Shown here: piece by piece, positions 47,048-59,279 of the stretch
How the letters are laid out: each line of letters opens with the position of its first letter
Numbering within the stretch: position 1 is the stretch's first letter
Source: Ulota crispa
Lineage: Eukaryota > Streptophyta > Bryopsida > Orthotrichales > Orthotrichaceae
NCBI GenBank assembly: GCA_963920765.1
Contig: OY987242.1
Span: 9,512,789 to 9,576,788, forward strand
DNA length: 64,000 nt
Reading direction: 5' to 3'
Made by a program: the position numbers and the translations under genes
The notes under the pieces: generated by a model
The model's database searches: none
What the model saw: the letters and a program-made list of their open reading frames with translations, nothing else
Told to the model about the DNA's origin: nothing

Positions 47048-48579
47048 GACGTTAAATCGTGCTCACAAAAGTGGGCCAAGCCTATGTAGAGCCTACGGCA
47101 GGGCAAGGGCTTGGCTGCCCAAACACAACCTGTTCCCTGTCAGGTCCCGTTAGGCCCATGCATCTTCTGCAGTACATCCTTTGTCAGACCCTTGTCAGAC
47201 CCCTGTGTCCTGCGCAATACACTCCGTCAGCTCTCTTCAATAAACAATTTGTAAGGAAGAGTGGGGGTTTATCCCACATTGTTTGGAGTTGTGGGTGAAT
47301 TGCTTTGGGTATAAGGACCACTTGAAAGAGAAGAAACACACATTCAATTGCATTTCTCTCTAAGCAAAAATCTACACCAAGAGCAAGAATTACCAAGCAC
47401 CACAATCTACAAAATTTTCACCCTTGCAAAGCTTCCCAAACTACTTGATAAAAATTTTAGCAAGTCTTCAAATTGTATGTATGCAATAATGTCACAAAAA
47501 GTGGAGATGTGATATTATAGAGGTCAAGATGTGATATTACAAAGGTCACTATGAATGTATCTACAATATCACACAAAGTGAAGATGTGATATTAAAGAGG
47601 TTACATTGTGGTTGTGATATTAAAGAGGTTAGGATGTGATATTAACAAGGCTAGGCTGTGATATTAACCCTTAAAAGATGGGGCGACTATTATATATTCT
47701 ATGGACGTTGCTGTATAACTAGCATTTGCTACCAACAATTTTTTTAAATTTGGGATCTTGACTACCTCAGGTTAGAACATCATTGATCTATGTTCTAACT
47801 TCTTTGTTGATCTCAAATGTAATAAAGGTGTGGATGCATTCTAAATACAAGAAAAACACATCATACTATATTGGTCACAAACGGCTGCCTTGTCCTTTAG
47901 GGGTTAAAGAACATAGTGTTGCTTCTAAGGATACTACTAAAATCTCACTAACTTCTGTAGTACCACAACCTAGTCTCTTTAATATCACATTCTAACCTCT
48001 TTAATATCACAACCACAATGTAACCTCTTTAATATCACATCTTCACTTTGTGTGATATTGTAGATACATTCATAGTGACCTTTGTAATATCACATCTTGA
48101 CCTCTATAATATCACATCTCCACTTTTTGTGACATTATTGCATACATACAATTTGAAGACTTGCTAAAATTTTTATCAAGTAGTTTGGGAAGCTTTGCAA
48201 GGGTGAAAATTTTGTAGATTGTGGTGCTTGGTAATTCTTGCTCTTGGTGTAGATTTTTGCTTAGAGAGAAATGCAATTGAATGTGTGTTTCTTCTCTTTC
48301 AAGTGGTCCTTCTTATACCCAAAGCAATTCACCCACAACTCCAAACAATGTGGGATAAACCCCCACTCTTCCTTACAAGTTGTTTAGTGAAGAGAGCTGA
48401 CGGAGTGTATTGCGCAGGACACAGGGGTCTGACAAGGGTCTGACAAAGGATGTATTGCAAAAGATGCATGGGCCTAACGGGACCTGACAGGGAACAGGTC
48501 GTGTTTGGGCAGCCGGGCCCTTGCCCTGCCGTAGGCTCTACATAGGCTTGGCCCACTTTTGTGAGCACGATTTAACGTC
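47048..48579. repeat. 1.5 kb palindrome with about 615-bp arms
   Basis: Left arm 47048-47662 and right arm about 47962-48579 are inverted copies, from GACGTTAAATCGTGCTC at the left edge to GAGCACGATTTAACGTC at the right. The inner parts carry imperfect repeats of 'gatgtgatattaaagaggt'. The ORFs at 47059-47298 plus and 48329-48568 minus are the same sequence in opposite arms and give the same peptide; no family motif. The stretch 'taaggaagagtgggggtttatcccacattg' (shown at 47250) resembles the start of some plant LTRs, so the arms may be inverted LTR-like units. No target duplication was found. Confidence 0.8.
47664..47907. mobile_element. small TTAA-family element (copy I) in the loop of the palindrome
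   Basis: TTAACCCTTAAAAG at the left and CTTTAGGGGTTAA at the right, TTAA on both edges, 244 bp in total. It begins exactly where the left arm of the palindrome ends, so it may have split or capped the centre of the palindrome. Confidence 0.55.
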
Positions 48580-49764
48580 GGGCTTTCTCTGGTGTCGTCT
48601 GACAGAAGAGCTATTAGAGCAAACAGATCTTTTCCAAAGGCCGATTCTCATTGGGTCGGTGGACATGGTTTGGTGAGCGACCTTTTGTTGTTTTCCTAGA
48701 CGCGGTCCCACCAATCCAATATTTTGAGAGTAAACTTGACATGTGGGGGGGGTGTCTACAAAATGCGTTTTGCAAACTGACGCATTCTCCTACTCTCCTC
48801 AACTAATGAGAAGAAGCAAAATAATATTAATTGCAAAGAGAATCCACGTTGATTTGAGGGTACCCCACCTCTCCTCTCTTTTTGTATTCTAAGTTTGGGC
48901 TGAACATGTGCTTTGTGGTTGAAAGAGTAACCCATGTGACGCGTTTCCTAAATTTCTAGTGGAAATGTACTCACAGCAGCTGTGTGGGCACACGGACTAA
49001 ACCATCCGCTTGACGCTACAATGGGAATGAGGCATGAGTATGGTGTCACCTGCTTTAGGTTCTATTTTTGTCGGAGATACAAAAATGGTGAAAATCACAA
49101 GTGGTATTACTTGCGAGGTTGTGGAGTTGTTTCTTGTGTTACTCTACATTGCCAACGATGTAGCTGCGCTTCCAATGATGGGGTTGTTCCAAAACGCAAT
49201 CGACTACTATTTTTCAGATTTGCTACGTTTGTGTTACACCTATCAGAATATCAATTCTAAACTAGAACCTTATATTGTGGATGCCCTAAAGAAGAACTTA
49301 TCTCCACAAAATTGTTGAAGGTTCCTTGAAGTACTTGTGAGGACTACATTCTCTAGAATTACAATAAGTAGTAGCATTGGACACCCTCTATCAAGAAATG
49401 TTAAATAACCCTTTATAGGTTCATTAGATGCTGAAGGCGCATCTTGCCAAGCAGAGCAAACTAGCTATGGATGTACCAACTTGGAAAAGAATGAGTTTTT
49501 ATTAAAAAAAGAAAAGAAAAACTTTAAAACTTAAGATTTCTAAGATAAATAAACTTTTTTGATTTTTTAAAATAAACTCCAAAAAATAATGGATTACAAC
49601 TAATTATTCATGAGTAAAATTCATTATAGAAATAGTACAAAATAATGAAATTCAACAGCTTGAGACAATATCAAATGAACTTTTTTTAATCAACTTTCAC
49701 ATCTACTTATAGGACCTAACATCTTTATATATTACATAAAAAAACACTAAAATTGAACCTATGC
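48580..49764 (+). other. intergenic stretch with an unidentified ORF
   Basis: The plus-strand ORF at 49034-49318 has a fairly protein-like hydrophobic translation (VVELFLVLLYIANDVAALP, FSDLLRLCYTYQNI) and ends at a stop, but I recognise no family. An overlapping ORF at 48982-49260 is in another frame. It may be a decayed gene or element fragment; nothing else is visible. Confidence 0.3.
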
Positions 49765-49860
49765 TTAACCCCTAAAGGCCCAACTGTCCCTACAAAGGAC
49801 AAATGGATTTTGGGCATGTATCTATATCTAAACTACACTAATTACAAGCCCTAACACTAA
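49765..49860 (+). mobile_element. TTAA-family element, left-end fragment (copy J)
   Basis: TTAACCCCTAAAGGCCCAAC followed by the typical 'tgtccctacaaaggacaaatgg', then homology fades near 49850. No matching right end was found. A second trace, 'ctaacactaaaggcccattc', lies at 49848-49867. Confidence 0.5.
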
Positions 49861-49867
49861 AGGCCCA

Positions 49868-51229
49868 TTCTCACTTGGCTCTATGAAAGAGCCCTATTAA
49901 ATGGTAAAAGCGGCCACTATTCTCAAAGCCCGGGGTTGGGAAACTAGGGTAGGGTATTTTTAGGTTTGTGTATGTGCGTGGTTTCACCTAATGTCTGTAT
50001 GTTCACACGTATGGTGTTACTTGCCTGACAAGATTTGCAAACCTTGTCAACAAGGCAGATATGACCAACCCGCAAAGTGGTGATTACACCAGAGAGGAGG
50101 TTTTTCCAAACTTGTGCATCAGAGGTTTCAATGGACGGTACATTAGTTGTTGTTTGAATTGCTCATTGTCGTTGTTGTGTGCACATTCACCCTTAAATTC
50201 CTTTGCAACCTCCAAGACGGAATTATTCATAGGAGCTTTTGAGTTGCACAGCTGCTTCTATTGTGTGAGCATGTCTGATTTTGTGCACTGTTTGCATTTC
50301 CTCGATGCAAGTGGTTTAGCAAGAGGTGGTTACAGTCAAGGCTGTTTGTAAGATCAATGAATTGCTTGTGATTTGGAAGTTTTAGGGTTCATTTTGTGCT
50401 AAGGTAGCCGCCAGCGCCATGCAAGTTCCTCGCGTAATTGCAGTACAATAGGTTTGTGTGTTTTGATTGGCACCCCAATTTCCCCCTTCACGGACTACAC
50501 CAACTCACAGGATGCAGACTGAGTAGTGCTCGGCATCATCATCTCACAGGTCTATCCTCTTCCTCTCTTCCCTTCCGTTGCAATGGTTGTCATTTCCAAG
50601 TTTGGTGAAAGACCAAAATATTGGGAAAGAATTCAACACTGCTCTTTGGTAATGTACCCTCGCAGGGCCAATTATGAAACACTGCACAAAAACCTCCAAG
50701 ATGTTCTCAAATCTTTATTTTAAGATGATTAGGAAATTCTATAATATTGGCGTTCCTAACCAGACTTCCCGGAAGGCACCAGACACTTTGTAGGTAACAT
50801 CAAGGTTACAAGCTTGCTAGCAATGCATCCATGTAGGATTGGAAGGACACTATTGTAGCTGGTGTGAACGACTTAAATAGTATCAAGTACTATATGCGCT
50901 CTTTCCCTTGACGTAAGGCCAGGTGCAAATGGGCCTTAAATGTCAATTGTCTTCTTAATGTTACCAACATTAAATGTCAACATATACACTATTTGTTAAC
51001 TATTGTAAATTTTTGGAGTATGACATTTTTACAAGTTTACATTTATTGTTAGAAATCATTTCATTTTTATTACAACACAAAATATAAAATAAATTTTATG
51101 AGTTAATATATAGACAACTATTTTCCCAAACTTCAAACTTGGGCCGAATGAGTTCAAACATTAGATTAAAATCATTTTCACTGTTCATTAATGAAAAATA
51201 AAAAATAAAATCATAAAAATATCAAAAGA
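49868..51229. other. intergenic stretch, nothing recognised
   Basis: ORFs at 50061-50351 and 50526-50723 on the plus strand show no motif and no splice partners that I could trust. Confidence 0.45.
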
Positions 51230-51415
51230 TATTTAAAAAATAATAAAAAATAATAAAAAAATCAAAAAGTATTAAAAAATTATCAAAAATTATCAAAAAA
51301 TATCAAAAAATATCAAAAAATATCAAAAAATATCAAAAAACATCAAAAAATATCAAAAAATATCAAAAAATCCCAAAAATCCCAAAAATCCCAAAAATCC
51401 AAAAAACCCAAATTT
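51230..51415. repeat. A-rich tandem array, unit about 10 bp (tatcaaaaaa)
   Basis: Repeated tatcaaaaaa units, most regular at 51289-51370, drifting to aaaaatccc at the end. Confidence 0.8.
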
Positions 51416-51479
51416 TTCTTTAAAAAGTTACATAACTTTTTTTCTTCAAAAAAAGGTTAAATTTTTTATTTAGATTCTA

Positions 51480-51695
51480 ATATGATGTTCCCAAAGTCCC
51501 CAATGAAGTTCCCAAAGTTTCCAAAGTTCCCATATGATGTTCTCAAAGTTCCCATATGATGTTCCTAGTGTTCCCAATGATGTTCCCAATGTTCCCAATG
51601 ATGTTCCCAAAAGTCCCAATGACATTCCCAAAGTTCTTGATGATGTTCCCAAATTTCCCAAATTTCCCAATGATGTTCCCAAGGGTCCCACTGTT
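51480..51695. repeat. degenerate minisatellite of gttcccaatgat-type units
   Basis: Imperfect units such as gttcccaatgatgttcccaa, about 18 bp, repeat about ten times. They open spurious ORFs on both strands (repeats of NVPNDVP or GTLGTSL). Confidence 0.75.
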
Positions 51696-51836
51696 TGGGA
51701 ACTTGTAGTCTTTGGCCCTAGTACACAAAAAGAAGGCAACTCTAAATGCAAATTAGTTGAGATTTAGAGTGAGTGAGTAAAAGTGCAGATAATACTATTT
51801 GTAACATAACACTATGTATCATTATTCATGTAGTTT

Positions 51837-52694
51837 ATTTGATTTTTTGAAAATTTAATTACTGAAGGTTGGAAATTCCGAGACCTATGCGGACATCTAA
51901 TTTTTTTCTTCATTTTGGCATTTGATGAAGAAGTTATGAAGAATTTTCTGAAACTAAACAAGAAGGGACAATCTAGGCAAGGCATTTTCTTTGTAAGTAA
52001 GAATTGACTCCAAAGAGGGTTAGCCCTTGTGGGCACAAGGTGTGGGCAGTTGGGCAAAGGAGAGAAACAGGAGTGGAGTGGAAGGTGCCCATCTTGGGGG
52101 ACTTCCAAACCTCCATTCCTTTTGCCCCTTGTAAAATTTGATGCGTTAATTTTTTGAGTAGTTTGAATTTTTTTATTAATTTAAAAAAAAAATCGTATTA
52201 GGCTAAGAATTCTTGATTTCCATCATTTTGATCCATGTGATTTGAATTTTTGAACTCTACATAATGCCTCCAATTTTGCCTAGTGTATTTGTAAATTTCA
52301 TGACCTTCCGGCATTCAAAGATTTTTTGAAATATGGTGCACACCTCCAATTGATCTGAAAATTCTCCAACATATATTTAACTTGGTCTTTTACATGGAGA
52401 AATTAACCTCAACTTTGGATATAGCAATTTTTTTTCTACAAGAGTGGTCAGAGGCTTCTAAAAATTTTGGGCAGCATGGGAAAAAACTTTTTTTGTCACT
52501 TCATATGTCAATATCTCACTCTATATCTAAAATGAGCTGATTTTTTTCCCACAAGTACCTCCCATAGTCTAGGGCAAGATCATATGGTTGGGTTTTTAAA
52601 AAAAACTTTCTTTCCTACTATTCTATTCATTCTCTCAAAAGTGGTAGTTTTTAGTGACTTTCATAGAGAAAAGGGCTTGGGCATTTAGGGGTCG
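51837..52694 (+). mobile_element. TTAA-family element, left-truncated (copy K)
   Basis: Homologous to copy A from A's position about 258 onward, including 'gactccaaagagggt' and 'gtgggcacaaggt'. The right end reads GGGCTTGGGCATTTAGGGG followed by TCGA in place of TTAA. The left terminus is missing. It lacks the nested MITE seen in copy A, which supports a later insertion of that MITE. Confidence 0.6.
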
Positions 52695-54140
52695 AGTGTA
52701 CTTAATAGTAATAAAAATAAAAATAATAGTCAATATCCATCATATTATACAAGAAGAAACATAGTCAAAAAATTTGAGGAACAAATAAAATATGTACTTA
52801 GAATGTAAAGCCTTATGACAAAGAACTCTAAAACTCATATTTTTCATTACAACTTTTTTCAAGAAAACATGAAATACTTATGTTACAAACGTAAACAAAG
52901 AAAATAAAAAAGGTAAATGAGTATTGCAAGACCTTTACAAACTTCAACTTGTTAGCTTCCTACTTTGCTCTCAACAATCATACTTCTCTACCAATCTATC
53001 AATTCAGCTATCCATTTTTCAACATCTCTAAACATTTAGTAGACAAAAAGAAAATTGTTAACATCAATAACAAAATTGTAGTAATCAATAAAGAACAAGC
53101 ATTTATTCAAAGTCCAATTAATGCTTGCAAATTAAAATATAAGTAAATATTTTTTTCGCCACAATGTAACAAAAGAGTAAACATGATTGTTTCAACACTC
53201 AAAACTTAATTCTACTTTTCAATCAAAGAATTTATACTCACAAATCTATCGAATCATCAAGCTATCGGCTCTTCCTAATTTTTGACTTGCCCACATTGAA
53301 CATATTAGCTAACTCTAAAATCAAGAAAATACTTACTATATTTTTAAGCATTAAACCTTGAATCCAATCTAAATGCCAAACGTGCATTTAAAGAAAATTT
53401 TCAATATAAAGAACATGAAGGATTTTTTAGTGTGTGCAAGTTGCTTCAAAATCATAGACTTGCATTCCAATCAAAAACAATGAAAATCATGAAGTACAAT
53501 AACTTGCAAAAAATATGAAACTTTTGGAAGAGGTGGGGCACAGAAAGTGAGAAGTTGCTTGTCACTTGATCATGTATTCCGTTTTATCCCTCTTGACGCC
53601 TTGCACAATTTATCTCAATTAGTGTGCAGCCACAAGATTTTGGAATTGCAAGGTTTTTGAAATAATACAATGTTGTTTGATTAGTGCATAACCTCAAGGT
53701 TCTAAGAATTGCAAGACTTTTGAAATAGCGCAATGTTCTCAATTAGTGCACAACCACAGGCTTTTGAAATTGCAAGGAGTTTGAAATTGGGTCCTACAAT
53801 CTTTGCAACTCCTATAAAAAAGAAGAAGGATCTAGATGTAAATTTACTAAAGAACAAACAAATTGGGAACTTGGCAGAAGAACCAATAAAGGAACAAGGG
53901 CCAAGAACAAGCTATTGTCATCCTTTGTTCATATAAGCGGGGGGCAATGAAGGAGTCAATTCACCCTAGCCTTTATTTATGAGAACTCCCTTGACGTTGT
54001 TCAAACATCCAAATTTTTTAAAAGAGGTGAAATTTGTTGTGCTTTTTGTGTATAATATTTGATGTTTTGGTATTCAATTGAATCATATTGTAAATTTTTC
54101 TTTGCATGACTTGTATAGTAGAATTTGATTATAGAAAGCA
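52695..54140. other. AT-rich stretch, nothing recognised
   Basis: A short local duplication of 'gcacaaccacaggcttttgaaattgcaagg'-like phrases (shown in part) occurs at 53620-53780. No gene. Confidence 0.45.
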
Positions 54141-54920
54141 TTAACCCCTGAGTGTCTTGCTAAGAACATTCAACATACCTCCAACATGAAACCTTCAACA
54201 CATTCCTTGAGTTTTTGGAAAGTTGAACAAGTAGTCACATAATCCAAACCAATCATTCTATACCCAACTATAAATCAAATGTTTTAAACCAATTTGATTT
54301 CAAATCCAAGTAAATCTACAGAATCCCCATCGTTGAGAATCTCATGTTTTCCAATTTGGGCAACAATTCAAAATATGGATTTTGGACTTTCATGTAATAT
54401 TTTCTCAAAAAAAAGATATACCTAATGGCTAATCCCATGAGATTGTGTTTAGCTATACTTGATGGAAAAAAAAAAAAACTCCACAAATGGAAATAAACTC
54501 CAAAAGATATGGTCACTCAAGGTAGCTAGATTCCACTAGCTCCTTACTTTAGAGCTATAAAAACCTTGCCTAAATCAAGAAAAAAAAAGTGACATATCAC
54601 CAAACTTCTCCCTTGTACAATGCAAGACATGAGAGCACCCATCCCATCCGCTCTCTAAGCCGTTCCCTTTGTTTTCCCAAAGATATTCTTCTCCTTATTG
54701 TTGAAAAAATAAAATATTTTCCATATTCCATTTAGAATCTAGAGCAAAGGAGACGCTTCAAGGAACAACAAGCCAATCAAAACAAATTCTTAAACTAGCA
54801 ACTCCATTTGGACTTGAGTGGTAGACCAAAATTTGAGCTAAAAATACCTCTTTTGTATACTTTCACACCTCCAAGCACTCCCTTTGGCCATATTGGGCTC
54901 TTTGGTCCTTTAAGGGTTAA
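54141..54920. mobile_element. TTAA-family piggyBac-like element (copy L)
   Basis: TTAACCCCTGAGTGTC at the left, GGTCCTTTAAGGGTTAA at the right, TTAA on both edges, 780 bp. The interior is AT-rich with no coding content. Confidence 0.6.
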
Positions 54921-55578
54921 TAATGAAGCTTCCTCTTTGATTTGGATGAGTTATTTGCCACTCTTTCTGAATCAAAGGTAATATATGTATGTGTATGTGT
55001 ACCGGTATACATTATTGTCACACTTTACATTTAAATTTTGGTAACATGAGTGCTTGCCCAGACATAAGGTTTCAAATAGAATCGAGAGGACAAGAGGAAT
55101 TTTTTAGTGTCATGTTTAATATACATATATATACATAGATGCACATATTTACCTTGAATGTATGAAGTAATTCACATATTGCTTATCTACTTACAATATG
55201 TCACATTCCTTAACATCCCTAACATCATAATATTAAAAATGACTTTACAAATACCTGTAGAATAATATAAGAAATGAAGAAGTTTACTTTTGAATATTGT
55301 TTCAGATATCAAACTAATGAGTTACGATAAAAAACAAAGAAGTTTTAATTTGATAAATGCTACTTGTGAAGAAGTTTAAAGAAACACCTTATAAAAAGCA
55401 TGGTTTCACAAATAGAGGTCTTCCAATTTCTTGCTTGCTTGATCTATTGTTGTAGTCATGATTTTTTTGCTAGAGGAGAAAACCAAATGGGAAGACCGCC
55501 ATGTGGCGCTATTTCTAATATAAAGGAGTGTGAGTGATCCTTGGAGATTGTTTTAGCAAGCCAAAATGGATATATTTC
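54921..55578. other. AT-rich stretch, nothing recognised
   Basis: Contains alternating purine-pyrimidine runs (tatatgtatgtgtatgtg) near 54980-55010. No gene or element border. Confidence 0.45.
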
Positions 55579-56505
55579 CTAACCCCAAAATCTTCTCAGT
55601 CCGAGCAAAGTTTTCACCAAAAACTCCTCAGAACTGCCATTTTTAGAGCATCAACCAAATTTGAAAACAAAAACATTTTTATGCATATGTGACCACAAGA
55701 TCTTGTAGAAGAATGGTTTTAGAAGATGTGGAAAAAATTTCAGAGTTTTCCACCATGTGGATTGGAAGTTAGAATGGTTTGAATATTCAAAAACGTCTTT
55801 CTGAAAAACCAGGCAGCTACCCTTTAGAAGGTGAATTTCCTAAGGAAAAAAGGTCATGTGGTTGGTGCTTCTCTAAATTCCTTGTTCCACCTAAGTAAAG
55901 TACATGTCAAAAAAGTTTCAAATCATTTAGAGTTGTATAACATATGGAAAAAAATTAATAAGTAAAAAGAAGTAAAGAATGATTAAAAACACTAAATTGT
56001 TAAGAATTTAATCATGGAAAAGAAAAACGCCAATCCCAATGGTCATAATGTTGTCATAAACAATATCATCCTTTGATTTTGTTCTTTTTCCAAAATGTTG
56101 AAAATTGAGTAAAATAAAGGAATTCAAAGTTTATTTTGGAGTAGAGAATCCATAACTGCTTGTAAACAAAAAATCCTCATAACTTTCATCTTGTTGATCC
56201 AAACAAAATGATTCAAAGCTCCCTACATTCACATAAATGTCCTAAACCCATTTAAATTTTTTTTTTTTGAAAAAAGTAAATTTTAGAAATTTGCCCAAGC
56301 TGCCCGCCGAATGTAAAAGCAACATATTAGGCCATAACTTTTTACTCATAATTCCAAATGTCATGAATTTTAGTGCATATGAAAGATAACCCTTGTCCCC
56401 ACATTCCATTAAAATTTCAGCCTAAAATATGAAAAGCTCCAATCACAAGTACTTGTTCAAAATTGCTATGTTTCTAAAAAAGGGGTCTGGTCCTTTAGGG
56501 GTTAA
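55579..56505 (-). mobile_element. TTAA-family piggyBac-like element (copy M), inverted
   Basis: The left end is CTAACCCCAAAATC and the right end is GGTCCTTTAGGGGTTAA. The interior around 56090-56160 is the inverse of the block shared by copies B and G (ccaaaatgttgaaaattgag). The left edge has CTAA, one base off TTAA. Confidence 0.6.
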
Positions 56506-57044
56506 GGCTAGTTTACCAAAGAAAAAATTTAAAATTAAATTTGAAAATTTTGAAACTCGCAAAAAAAATGCAATACATACGTCTGCAATAAAGAATATTC
56601 GAAGACCATTTCATTTTATTTTGTGGTATATATAATTAATGTAAATTTACACTATTCTAACGATGATCTTTTAGATTTGCTTTTGGTTTAGGCTTTGCCA
56701 TATTTTGGGTTCACTTGCCAACACAAAGTACTCATGCAATTTTTTTGGGATAGTTGTGCAAAACATGCCTTGTCTTATTTCTATAATAGAATACAATCTC
56801 TATTAGTTGGGTAGTTGTAAGCAAAGTATGATTTAAAAATTTGAGATTGGCCGAGGGCCAAGAGGCAAAGTGAAATACTTGTGATTGGTCGAGGGCCAAA
56901 GGGCAAAGTGATGAACATGGGCGTTGTGTGTGAAAGGACATCTTTGGTGGAATTCATAAAATATTTTTCCAACTTGAATTTGAAATTCACATATAAAGGG
57001 GTGGGGATGGAGATGAAGAGGCAAATTGATTTGAATCTAAAATT

Positions 57045-57407
57045 GAATCTCAAACTAAAACTCCTCAAAAATTTCATCTCATTAATTAAAATTGAATGAT
57101 TCAAAGCTTCCCACTTAAAAATAAATCTAAAGAACTAGTTTTAAATTATCAATTTTTAAATATATTTTTTGAAGAATTTTTTGAGCTACCCGGGATGCCT
57201 TGATAAACAAAGAAAACCACATATCATGTAATAACTTTTGAACCATGTTGTCAAAAATTATGAGAATTGTTGGACCTTAAATCTACTCCTTGAGCACATC
57301 ATGTGTGAAAATTTCAAAAGAAAATAAAATATAAAATCCATTTGTAGTGAGCTACCCAAAGTTGCTACGTTGCCAAAAAAAATGCTCTTTGAGCCTTTTG
57401 GGGTTAA
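57045..57407 (-). mobile_element. TTAA-family element, right-end fragment (copy N)
   Basis: Homologous to the right part of copy E ('gaatgattcaaagcttccca', 'gagctacccggg'), ending GAGCCTTTTGGGGTTAA. The left part is missing. Confidence 0.5.
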
Positions 57408-57486
57408 CAAAAAAAACCTCCAAATTTGTCAAAATAAAGCAAAAATTGAGAAAATACAATAAAGTTGGTTTCAAAATTTGAAAACA

Positions 57487-57640
57487 CCCTCTCATTGACC
57501 CTCTCATTGACCCTCTCATTGACCCTCTCATTGACCCTCTCATTGACCCTCTCATTGACCCTCTCATTGACCCTCTCATTGACCCTCTCATTGACCCTCT
57601 CATTGACCCTCTCATTGACCCTCTCACAGCCCTCTCAGCC
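57487..57640. repeat. 12-bp minisatellite, 11 identical units
   Basis: The unit ccctctcattga is repeated perfectly from 57487 to 57618, then degenerates (ccctctcacagccctctcag). It makes spurious repeat ORFs on both strands (TLSL, MRGS). Confidence 0.92.
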
Positions 57641-58325
57641 CTCTTTCATTGCTACATGACACATGACAATTGGAAAAAAAACAATAATAGCTAGTCACAA
57701 TCCTCTCTTTGGTTCACTTTTTGAAAGAGTAGTAGATCTTGAAGATTAGACAGTCTTAATCTTGTTTTTTGGAGAAGGTAAATACATGATTCTATTAAGT
57801 GTGTAATACTGAGCAGATTTGGCATAAAATAATTCCTCAAAATTTTGCCTAATTATTCTATAAATTATTCTCCAAAAATGCCTAATGTCAGACAAATCAA
57901 AAAATTGAAATATCATAAAAGTAATTAAGCTTAATTAACAATAGAAGATCAAGGTTGATTCCAAAAGGGCTTAGTTTACTACAAATTTTATACCAATGAC
58001 TAATTTTAGAAAGTGGAAGATGATTAGAACAAAGCTTAATTCTATTAAAAAAATTGGTTGAATGTCAAATAACAACAACTTTTTTTTTTAAGTGCCTAAT
58101 CTTGTTTAATTACAAAATTTGATGCCGAATTAGTTTTTTCTCAAAAAATAATCAATTTGGTAGAGACCTGCCAAATCTGCTCCCAACCTACAGTACATGT
58201 TTGCGTCATAACCGCTCAACAACTTATCATCCAAGAGATGTAAATATTTGTGTTATAGACCAAGGAATGTGAAGTGAGTAGCGGCTCACTTCTTTTTCAA
58301 ATCAACAAAGTTGACCGACATAAGT
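57641..58325. other. AT-rich stretch, nothing recognised
   Basis: No gene or element border identified. Confidence 0.45.
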
Positions 58326-58654
58326 TAAGGTAGGAGGCTCATATTTTGCTCAGGCTCTAAAACTGTCCACCTTCTCAAATGTATTTCATGTGTACATGTT
58401 GTTTTTCACAGGTTTCCAAAATGTATAAGCAGAGTACTTTTGAGGAGGTGAACCGTTTTAGAGCCTTATGGCCTTTTCACTTCAAAATTTTATAACTAAT
58501 TCCACAAAGCTCCAAAAAATATGAAACAACTTGGGTTATATGTTAATTCTTCTTGTCTTTTGAGGAAATATACTGAAAAATAGTCCAAGAAGTTTCACCT
58601 CCCCAAATTTCAGTTTTAGCCCTTAGATGGTCCAGTCATGAGCCTCCTACCTTA
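58326..58654. mobile_element. TIR element, TAAGGTAGGAGGCTCAT family, copy 2
   Basis: TAAGGTAGGAGGCTCAT at the left, ATGAGCCTCCTACCTTA at the right. It shares 'cccttagatggtcca' near the right end with the copy at 11669-12275. Confidence 0.55.
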
Positions 58655-58713
58655 TTGTAGTTTCTTCACATGAAACTTTTGTGAATGCAAGTGCAAGACT
58701 TGCAGCTAGGCAG

Positions 58714-59035
58714 TAAGGTAGGAGCACACATAAACGTCAAACTAAGGGTTTTGAACATGATGACCATTAATAAACAACTAGCAAATCATAGGATTCTATT
58801 AGGAACAAAAAAAAATGAGTTTGCACTTTCAAATATATTATTTGGATATTGTGAGAATAAATTGTGAATTTTTAAAGAGCAAACTACCATTGCACCCATA
58901 ACTACTTTTAAGATTTCATGTTTACATGTTGTACATCCTTATTATCATTACATCTATTCATTTCCGCATATTTTCCAAGATTTCAAGGATGACGGTTATG
59001 GGACACTGACGCTCATGGGCGTTGTTCCTACCTTA
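58714..59035. mobile_element. TIR element, TAAGGTAGGAGC variant
   Basis: TAAGGTAGGAGCACAC...ACGTCA at the left and TGACGCTCATGGGCGTTGTT...CCTACCTTA at the right are inverted over the outer 12 bases and partly beyond. The interior differs from the other two copies. It lies 60 bp after copy 2. Confidence 0.45.
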
Positions 59036-59279
59036 GAAATAAAGAAAACAAAAAGGAGAGAACAAAAACTTGGATGATAAGTTGAGAACGCTATGAGAAC
59101 AATCTGGGAACTCACTGAGAACTCTCCGGGAACGCTCTGGGAACGCTGCCATTTGCGTCCGTGAGTGTGGAGGTGAAGGTGGTGGGAGTGAACAACACCG
59201 GCGTCGTCGTCACCAAAATTTGCGTTTGCAGAGCTTCTTCGCCATCGCCCGTGGCACCAAAGCGCGTGAGGTCTTCGCC

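Noticed and set aside
47059-48568. Two ORFs with almost the same peptide (79 codons) in opposite orientation as a duplicated gene
   Set aside because: They are the mirrored arms of one palindrome. The opposite strands also encode a second mirrored pair. No family signature.
57352-57659. Repeat ORFs MRGS (minus) and TLSL (plus)
   Set aside because: Artefacts of the 12-bp minisatellite.
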